Positions 56,388-64,000 of a stretch of DNA of 64,000 bases are shown here, one piece after another (the stretch's first letter is position 1; each line of letters starts with the position of its first letter). Source of the DNA: Gnetum montanum (taxonomy: Eukaryota > Streptophyta > Gnetopsida > Gnetales > Gnetaceae). The notes beneath the pieces were generated by a model. The model worked only from the letters and a program-made list of their open reading frames with translations. It was not told where the DNA came from and did no database searches. The position numbers and the translations under genes were made by a program. Where the stretch lies: NCBI GenBank assembly GCA_015680685.1, contig MNCI01017916.1:27259-91258 (forward strand). The letters run 5' to 3'.

Positions 56388-58350
56388 AAGCCACAACCCA
56401 AGGGCCATTCAAAACCATGAGATGACTACAACCTAATGTTGAGCTACATAGCCATTAAATAGCAAGAATAATGGACCACCTATCAACAAAATTCTTTCAT
56501 GGATATCATTGGTCAATGCAGATCTGATTACAGCCCATCAAGATTCATCAATTGCAAGAGATGTTGGTAACACAAGGATACACTAGTCTAGGTAACTCTT
56601 ACCTATCTTAATACTTTAAATATTAATTGATTAAGGTAACTGTTAAGTATCTCCCAAAAAGTTAGTAACCATGACATAAATTGGTCTTATTTTCTTGAAA
56701 CTCATTATCTTAAGTAACTTAGAGCCATTTATAAGTTATCAGGTCATCCATACATCAACTCAGCAATGTCGGTTTGATAGAATGAGTTAGTGGACCTTCC
56801 AAAATCTTGAAAATTCAAGTTCATTTTTGAACCCTAAGATGATGTTCAATGCATAATGCTCGTCAAGACAATTCAATGGTACAAATTTTTTCTCGATTGA
56901 ACTTATGGTTTGAGAGATATTTTAGTTTTAAAGTTTCTCACTATGCATAGATTAAAATAATATTAAATTATAAAATTATTATTCATTTAAAAGGATTTAA
57001 GTGCCCTAGCCCCACATCCAAACTCGATCTAAAATAAAAATAAAAATAAAAATAAAGTAAAAAAACATAAAAAAAATAAAGAAAGAATTTTCCTGCACTG
57101 GGCTATGCTAGCCCTACATAGGCCGCATTGGTGCTTAGGGTAGCAACAGCCTTAAGAGGCCATTGATGGCCCTCTTGCATTGCCACATGCTATAATAGCA
57201 AGCCACTCATGTGCTCATCCCTCGGTTGCTCTTGTTGCATCCTTTGACATGCCTAGTAGCCCACCATGCATCATGTCCTACTACTCTACCATATGCCTTC
57301 TAACGCCATCATCCTCTGGTGCACCATCTACCACATGGAAACACCTATCACCACTATCCATTGTAAAGAACGAAACCCTTATTGCTACCTGCAATCTCTA
57401 CCATGCCTGCTACATTGTTCTACACTGATCTCTTGTTGCCCATTTGGCTTGCTTGCTATGCAAAAACCTTCATTGGTAGTCTACATTGTCCATGTTTTGC
57501 ATCACTGATGCCACTTCCACCTACAATAGCGACCCAGGTCATGCTCCACCACCACTTATTGCTTGCCATTTCCATTGCCCTAATGCCTATTGTCGTTACA
57601 CACTGATGATGTTGATGATGCCATCCATAATGGACCATTGCGGGCACCATGGGCATCAATGGTGTCATTCATAATGACCCATTATGGGCATAAACAACAC
57701 CATTTATAATGGTCCATCATGAGCATCGATAGTGCTATTCATAACAACCCATCGTGAGCACTGTAGATATTGATGGTGCTATCTATAATAGTCCATTGTG
57801 GGCACCGTAGACATCAATGACACTGTTCATAACAACCCATCATAGGCACCACAAACACTGATGATGCCATCCATAATGACCAGTTTTGGTATGCTGCAGA
57901 CACCAAAAGCACCACAATGACCCCTTCTAGCACTTCCAAATTTTCTATCAACTAGCAAAAAAATCAAATGTTTTCATCAACTAATGGAAAAATTTAAAAT
58001 TTTTGTGAACTAATGAACAATTCTAAATGTCCATCCATTGGAACGTCAGTTTAAAATTAAGAATGTGCAAAAATAGTTTTCAAAAATAGAATTTAACACA
58101 TTAGCAGCATGAGAGATAAGAATTCTATAATTAAACATGTTATTTTTTAAGTACTACTGGGATGGGTGAGCTCTTGGGAAGTCTTGATTTTTGCAGCAAA
58201 AAAATTTTGTACTCCAAAAGCCCTAACGTTTGATTCCAGAAGCTCTTTTTGGAAAATGAAGAGTTGTTTCCCACAAATTTTAGCCTTTTAGACACAATGG
58301 TGAGGTCATATCTATTTTAGAAAACCCCAAAAATTAGTTTTCACTTCTTG
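56388..58350 (+). repeat. S leader, homologous to the G leader
   Basis: Non-coding or decayed. From about 56820 it follows the G leader in the same order. It includes an AAAAT run at about 57033-57060, a GCTATGCTAGCCCTAC block, and at 57620-57880 seven copies, 34-47 bp apart, of CATTCATAATGACCCAT with variants. Several short plus frames around 57180-57670 are His/Ser/Cys-rich and look like chance readings. Confidence 0.65.
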
Positions 58351-58857
58351 CCTAATATAATGCCTTAAAATCCTCAAAAGCTTAATTTTAGCATAACGTG
58401 AGCATACAATGTCTATTTTTAACATATGGATAGTCATTTCCAATATTTCTCACCCTACTAAACTCAATGGTAAGGTTAGATTTATTATCTGTATACCCAA
58501 TAGTTTAATGATATTTTGAAATTATGCCTTAAAGTCAACAACATAAGGATAACTAATCATGCCTTGTTAGGAAAATAACCTTTGTAGATAGCTTTAAGAT
58601 CTCTATGGCATGACATTAGTTACACTGTCAAAGTTAGTGTGTTAAAGGGGAGTAGAAAGGTCATTAATAATTGGTTAATGTATCAGTTAATTAGTTGATG
58701 TATTAGTTGATGAAACAGAACAATTTTCAATGATGTATATCAATTTGTCCTGCAACCAAAACATATGGTAGAACAACATGGAGACTCAAAATCTCATTTT
58801 GACAAGATGTATGATATCCATGAAGAGAAATGATCTAGAGACCAATCTTAGAATGAG
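58351..58857. other. S internal spacer
   Basis: AT-rich, no gene seen. It joins the leader to the nuclease fragment. Confidence 0.4.
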
Positions 58858-59920
58858 AATGAAACTTGCAACATACAATGTGCTTGCAATATCCTTAGCA
58901 GGAAAGAAACATCTATTATGTCCACCATGGGCCTTGGATTGACATGAATATCGATACCCATCCATTTTAGTAGAGTTTCAAGATTTGGATGCTGATGTTT
59001 TATGCCTACAAGAAGTCTTTTCATGGGAGTTTCTATACCTATTCCAACTATACTTGGAAAAGATGGGATATAGAGGTATTTACAAGCAAAAAGGTTCTTG
59101 TATAAGTTCTTTTTTTGAGCCATACGGATTAGCATATTGCAGAAATCACAACATGGATGATTGTATCATCTTTTATAGAGACGATAGGTTTGAATTAGTA
59201 CAAAGATTCAAATGGAGTTTAGGAAATATGATTTTTGAAATTCTAAAACTTCAAGTGATGGAAAAGAAAGAACAATTGAGATTTCAAAAAAAATTCACAT
59301 AGCCTTGGCATTGATTCTAAAAATCCATCTATTAGGAAGATGTGTATGGGTGGTTAACACACATTTAATTGTCAAATCAACATATGCAGATGTTAGACTA
59401 TGTCAAGGAGAATACTTGGTTAAGCAAATAGAAGAAAGTTTGAAGAATAAGTTATTTCTAAGTTATATTGATCTAGTGCCAATTGTCCTTTTCTGGAGAT
59501 TTCAATGCAAAAGTTGGAAGTGATGTCTATCAATTCCTAAAATATGGATGTATAAAGGAATCTTTGGAAGATGAACCTCATTTGAAGAAGATGTTTCCAT
59601 CAATTCAACATGCAATTCCATTGGCCAATGCATATTCTACCTCAAATCTTCAGTAGACAAATCAGATTCTAGAATTTAGGAATAGATGATGTTGATGGAT
59701 AATACTGATCAAGAATCATAGTTTACTAATTACTATACTATGATTAATGAGGAGGGATCAACAACATTGCTCATTGAGAATTTGGATTATATTTAGTATG
59801 ATGTTTGATTCTTCCAAGTTACCAAATTACTAGAGTTAATTTCTAAAGAAGAAGTTGAGAAGAATCAAGATTAAGCCTTACCATTTTTAACAAGACCATC
59901 CAATCATATACCATGTATGG
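58858..59920 (+). pseudogene. CCR4/nocturnin/angel-type exonuclease pseudogene, intronless
   Basis: In order over about 350 codons: KLATYNVLAISLAGKKHLLC and PPWALD (N-terminus of the EEP domain), DADVLCLQEV with the catalytic Glu, LEKMGYRGIYKQKG, CIIFYRDDRFELVQRF, a frameshift, VWVVNTHLIVK and ADVRLCQGEYLVKQIEESL, SGDFNAKVGSDVYQFLKYG (catalytic D and N), LDYI, VTKLLELISKEEVEKNQ and a SNHIPCMA end corresponding to the S-D-H block (Asp now Asn). This is the deadenylase family of the CCR4-NOT complex, which shortens mRNA tails. Several frameshifts and stops. The whole domain is contiguous, while plant CCR4-like genes normally have introns, so an mRNA origin is likely. The exact paralogue is not decided. 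Confidence 0.8.
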
Positions 59921-60260
59921 CAAGTCATGGGAGCCGGGTGAAGGGGGATAGTAAGTGGATTGGCCATCCTTTCTAGCTGATTATAGGCCTAACTGTGGTG
60001 GTAGTGCTAGATTTTCTCTAAGGGATAGATACCAAAGGAAGAAAACCCCAAGGAACATTCTAAGAGCATGTGTCAGATACCCTATTTTATATCAATAAAG
60101 CATTCTTTTGTTTCTCTTTCTGCATTTTTCCTGTTATTTTCTTTACTCATAATATTGAATGTTACATATATTTTATGTTTGGTACACTGTCTTCTTATGC
60201 ATATGTATAATATAACGTATATTTGACATTTTTCATGACATCTAGGAACAGGATGTCACA
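59917..60260 (+). repeat. Element S 3' LTR, 5'-deleted
   Basis: Begins at GGCAAGTCATGGGAGCCGGG and matches the 3' part of the 5' LTR. About 230 bp of the LTR start and the polypurine tract are missing, so a deletion joined the nuclease directly to the LTR. Confidence 0.8.
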
Positions 60261-60265
60261 ATGAC

Positions 60266-60540
60266 TCATTGAAACAAGCTTAAACTATATGTTTCTAAAT
60301 AGGCTACAAGGATGGTGGTGGCTCATTATTGCTACATTTTTAATCTTTAAATTTGTATTTTTGGATTATATTTTATTTTATAATTTTAGCATAATGTAAG
60401 AATATGAGTATGGGACATGTTAATAGATATTTGAATTTAATTTCTATTATTCTTTTAAATTTATCTTGGAACCCATTCTCTGACATGTGGCTCATTCTAC
60501 TATCCTTTAGGTGATTCTAACCCATTAGTTGATCATGGGA
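60266..60540. repeat. 4.8-kb tandem unit H: spacer of copy 2, part d
   Basis: Matches 17391-17660 (AAGCTTAAACTATA, CTTGGAACCCATTCT, GACATGTGG blocks). ATGAC at 60261-60265 is the right TSD copy of S. Confidence 0.8.
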
Positions 60541-61940
60541 CCTTTTTGCGGATATATATTACTTGATTTTTGAAGGATAGAAAAATGCCAAACAATGGGA
60601 GAAAAAGCTTTGTTATTTCCATTTACAAAAATAAAAGAGATGTACAAAATTGTGCAAACTATATATGGATCAAGCTAATGAGCCATACTATGAATTTGGG
60701 AGAGAGTCATAGAATAGTGTCTCAAAGTTGAATTAATAGTATCAAAAAATTAATTTGGAATTATGCTAGAAAGATCTACTATAGAGGTTATTTATTTTGA
60801 TATGATAATTAATGAAGAAATTCATCAAACATAGATAAAATCTACATATGATCTTCATTAACTTGGAAAAAGCATATGATAGCATATCTAGAGATATTAT
60901 TTGGTGAGCCTTATCGAGTAAAAACATACTTGATAAATATATTAAAGTGATTCATGACTGTATAAAGGAGATCTAATTTTCTAGTCATAATACATCTAAT
61001 TAGAACATCTTATGAAATAACATCTAATTTTCTAGTCATAGTACATCTACATCAAGGATCTACACTTAGCCCATGTTTATTTGCCATTAATAAGAATGAA
61101 TTTAGAAAGAAAATACAAGATGAAATCTCTTGATGTATGCTATTAAGAGATGTTATTGTGTTGGTGGATACAACTCAAGAAAATATTGCTACTAAAAAGG
61201 AGAAGTGGAGACATGATCAAGAATGAAAAGGCTTAAAAATTAGTAGAATTAAAATAGAATATATAGAATTCAATTTTAATAACAACATAAAAAATGATGA
61301 AATAGAAGTAACAATTCAAGGCAAAAAATGTTACTCACTACAAACAGCTTCACTACTTAAGATCGATCCTCCAATTAGATGGTAAAATTAATAAAAATAT
61401 CAAAAATATAATTAAAGTAGGCTAGTCATAATGGAGATAGGATAGTGATGTTTTATGTGATAAAAACCAATAAAATTAAAAGAAAAATTTTATAGGATAG
61501 CAATTAGGTTTTCCATCTTATATGGCACTAAATGTTAGGCAATACAAAAGGGGCACGAACAACAAATCAATGTGGTAGAATTACAAATGCTTTAATGGAT
61601 ATTGAATATTACTAGAAGAGATAAACTACATAATACAGACATCAAAGGAAGAATTAGAGTGATTTCTATTTTAGATAAACTATAAGAATGGTGGTTTAAA
61701 TAATTTGGACATGTGTAAAGAAAATTAGAAAATAAGCCTATAAACAAAGACTACTACCTTATTATTTTAGGAGAGCCATCAAAATGCAGATCAAAGAAGA
61801 CATGGGAAAAATGATCAAAGATGATTTAAAGAAACTACAAATAAATAAGAATATAACACTTCATAGAGATAAATAGTGAAAAAGAACTCATGTAGCCAGC
61901 CTCATTTTGTTTAGACAAGGCTAGGATGATGATGATGATG
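60541..61940 (+). pseudogene. RTE-type LINE reverse transcriptase pseudogene (array copy 3)
   Basis: Parallel to 17660-18978: KDRKMPNN, then FVISI, a MSHTM block, H-x-x-F-x-x-L-E-K-A-Y-D (near 60875), VHLHQGSTLS (near 61045), a decayed catalytic block at about 61145, KGLKIS, and near 61795 KKTWEK. It ends at TTAGACAAGGCTAGGATGAT and a GAT-repeat tail. An extra copy of ACATCTAATTTTCTAGTCAT (60971 and 61019) shows a local duplication of about 48 bp. Stops throughout. The endonuclease part is absent, as in the other copies. Confidence 0.78.
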
Positions 61941-62075
61941 TTACTTGAGTTTTCAAAAATAAATTATTAATTATTTATTTATAGAAATTTTCAAATCCTA
62001 CCATTTGTACTAGTAAATACATGCTAATGTTGGCTCTCTTGGCATCAATTTTGCATTGCTTAGATTTTCATTCTC

Positions 62076-62261
62076 TTACTCGTGCCTATGCTTGATGGAT
62101 CTCTTAGTGATTTCTAGATCTAAATCTATTCTTGCTTGATGATGATTTGGTGATTGATATCTCAAGGTAGAGAAAATATTATTAATTCTATCAATTTTAA
62201 TAAGAAGCTTATCTTGTTGTACCTTTTCTTTTGTGATGGTTTCCACTGTTGATCTAATCAA
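62076..62261 (-). pseudogene. Array gene remnant, 'KID' exon, copy 3 (best preserved)
   Basis: An open minus-strand frame of 61 codons: STVETITKEKVQQDKLLIKI, DRINNIFSTLRYQSPNHHQA, RIDLDLEITKRSIKHRHE. Lys/Asp/Ile-rich and probably helical. Homologous frames occur at the same place in the other two units. No family recognised, and it may be a single exon of a decayed gene. Confidence 0.45.
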
Positions 62262-63544
62262 AATGCATATGTTGTTAATCTAACCCTATATTTTTATGAT
62301 CATTCCATAATTCACAATTTTCATGGCTTGCTACTTTGTATTTTGACTCAATCCTTCTATTTCATCATATCCTCTCAATGGTAGTGATGGTAACAAGATT
62401 TTTACATGTTGTGACTTAGGTTATGATAAAACTAGAGATTGTGATGAAAGTTGTAATGTATTTTTAGCACAGTTTCCATAGTGTCGTAGTTATCTTGGCA
62501 TTAGGCAAAAAGGCATGTTCAAACGACAATGACTAGTTAACATTTCAAATGTGTATGAACATGTGGAACAACTGGTTAAGGATTGAAGTTGAATTAATAT
62601 GATGCCTCATTTAGGAATTATTATCATAAAGCATTTTTGGGGCATCAACTTATCACATTAGCTTGAAACGATGATGTTTAGGATAGTGTGAGGAGCTAGG
62701 ACCTTAAGGTAGCTATAAGATTGATGTAGCTTAACATAACCCAAAAGTTGGTCTAAACATGCATTAAGGATTTTTATTCCAATAGTTGGTCTAAAAATGC
62801 ATAAGGGTTTATAACCTAATATTTGATCTTGTCTTGCATAAGGGATAGTTTTAGTTAATATTAACCTTGTATTTATGCTAATGTTTGATGTTGGTAACCT
62901 CATGGGAATATTAGTGTTACAATTAAAGTAAACATCTAAGAGTAATTATATGTTTTATGGTTAACTATATGGTAATGTTTATAAGGATAAATATTTTAGT
63001 GACACTAACAATGTGCTTTGTATCTTGAGCCCCATTCTCTAGTCATGTTCTAGGAAGCTTTTAAGTGGATTTTCTCTCCTATGTATGTGTTCTACCTCTT
63101 TCTACATGTGTTCCACGTAGATTCAATGAGAAGCTTTGAAGATGAATAAGGTGGAGCTAGAAGGAGGATCAACATTGGAAAAAGTATTATCTCTTTATGT
63201 CTTTCTTGTTATGTTGATGATCATGTTATGGATTTATAATTTGAATTATGATTATGAAATTTTTGTTGAATTCTAATTCATGCAGCAACAAGGCCTATGT
63301 CACATACGTGTATTAATTCTGATTTTCAAGTGATTTCAAATTTGTTAATATTCTAAGTATTTATATGATTTTATTATTTTATTAGAGTTTAAGTTGTTCA
63401 AGGATGTATTAAGTGTTTATGATCATACATTTTTCTCAACACGTATGCACTTATACTCTTATTGCATGATCATATCATGAAGCTCTTGCTTATTATGAAT
63501 GGCATACTCTAATCATTGAGGTGACATGAGTTTGTAATTTGTCA

Positions 63545-63815
63545 AATCCTCAATAAAGATTTATTGAAACAAAGTTTCTTCAAAGGTAGCAAGTGTGACT
63601 TGCCTAAGCCCTTTGTAAAATTGTCGATATGCATCATGTCATTGTTCTTGTTTGTCTCAATGCAATTTCATCATGATAAAATATGCCACTTCATTCACTA
63701 TATTATTGAAAGTGATTTGGACCAATAGGGGATTTCATATTTAATTCATTCTCATTGTTTAGTTCATCCATGATTACTTCAGTCATTTATTTTCTTCAAA
63801 ATTAATAACTAAGAA
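63545..63815 (-). pseudogene. Array gene remnant, 'IVNEVA' exon, copy 3
   Basis: Minus-strand reading gives MDELNNENELNMKS, ITFNNIVNEVAYFIMMKLH, DAYRQFYKGLRQVTLATFEE and TLF with stops and one frameshift. Same order as copy 1 (3345-3605) and copy 2 (50673-50870). Unidentified protein. Confidence 0.42.
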
Positions 63816-64000
63816 AAGAAAAATTATAAATGTATAAGTAAAATAAACAATTGATAGATGCCTTTTTTGAAAATTATGTCAATGATAGGGACCCTCTTGG
63901 GTAAGACCATAATAGGTCTGTCAATAATATCTATAGCATACTAATCATAAACATCGAAGATGATGACAACATAAAATGAAAATTTTACTTTTTTATATTT

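Larger units (their letters stand above)
55804..60260 (+). mobile_element. Element S: non-autonomous LTR retrotransposon related to G, carrying a CCR4-type cDNA
   Basis: The 5' LTR (55804-56373) begins TGTCACATACC and ends GGGATGTCACA. The 3' LTR (about 59917-60260) lacks its first part but ends GGATGTCACA. Flanking 5-mers ATGAT and ATGAC differ at one base. H continues across it (60266 onward matches 17391 onward). The primer site is ATTGGTATCAGAG. The leader is shared with G. No gag or pol domain is present; the place before the 3' LTR is taken by a nuclease pseudogene. Mobilisation would need proteins of a G-type element (inference). Confidence 0.82.
61941..64000. repeat. 4.8-kb tandem unit H: spacer of copy 3, left part
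   Basis: Collinear with 1613-3680 plus 16306 onward, and here uninterrupted across the X insertion point (GATAGGGACCCTCTTGGGTAAGACC, about 63890). The unit continues beyond the window. Confidence 0.82.

Noticed and set aside
57180-57674. Overlapping plus and minus frames of 60-80 codons, rich in His, Cys, Ser and Pro
   Set aside because: They lie in the S leader, overlap in three frames and both strands, show no domain, and the region is a decayed repeat also present in G without these frames.
1-64000. tRNA, rRNA or other structured RNA genes
   Set aside because: No cloverleaf with B-box and A-box spacing or rRNA signature was noticed. The tRNA-like matches are only primer-binding sites next to LTRs.

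Overview
This window is intergenic, retroelement-dominated nuclear DNA from a seed plant. I infer a large, slowly purged genome, possibly a gymnosperm, because the LTR elements are old, diverged and deeply nested, the flanks are AT-rich, and no intact host gene is visible. The species cannot be read from the sequence. Nearly every coding region is broken, so most genes are called pseudogenes.

The layout becomes clear when insertions are subtracted using target-site duplications (TSDs). The oldest layer, 'H', is a tandem array of a unit of about 4.8 kb. Each unit holds a plus-strand, 5'-truncated RTE-type LINE of about 1.3-1.4 kb and a spacer of about 3.4 kb with gene-like exons on the minus strand. 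H occupies 1358-3680, 16306-20731, 50673-51631, 55371-55803 and 60266-64000. Four elements were inserted into it: X (3686-16300, plus), G (20732-50667, minus), a 5'-truncated L1 LINE (51642-55360, plus) and S (55804-60260, plus). Inside G, in its reverse transcriptase gene, sits I (24124-43788, minus). Inside the 3' LTR of I sits a solo LTR (25560-26999).

I and X are relatives. They share LTR ends, a primer-site region, a polypurine context, gag, protease and a tandem-repeat motif. I keeps gag, PR, RT, RNase H, a second RNase-H-like domain and integrase, which suggests the Tat/Ogre part of Ty3/gypsy. It also carries a spliced-looking gene on the opposite strand between PR and RT. X keeps only gag and PR. 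Where pol should be it holds pieces of host genes: an NPF/PTR transporter, an alkaline-phytoceramidase-like gene and an unidentified acidic fragment fused to it.

G is a Ty3/gypsy element with a Met-initiator-type primer site and a chromodomain-like integrase end. S is a non-autonomous relative of G with similar LTR ends, primer site and leader, but gag-pol is replaced by an intronless CCR4/nocturnin-type nuclease pseudogene. So two unrelated families here have each exchanged polymerase genes for host cDNA-like sequence.

Single Ns at 7647, 11117, 31541 and 31681 sit beside exact or near-exact duplications and look like assembly joins. A run of 30 Ns is at 47098-47127.
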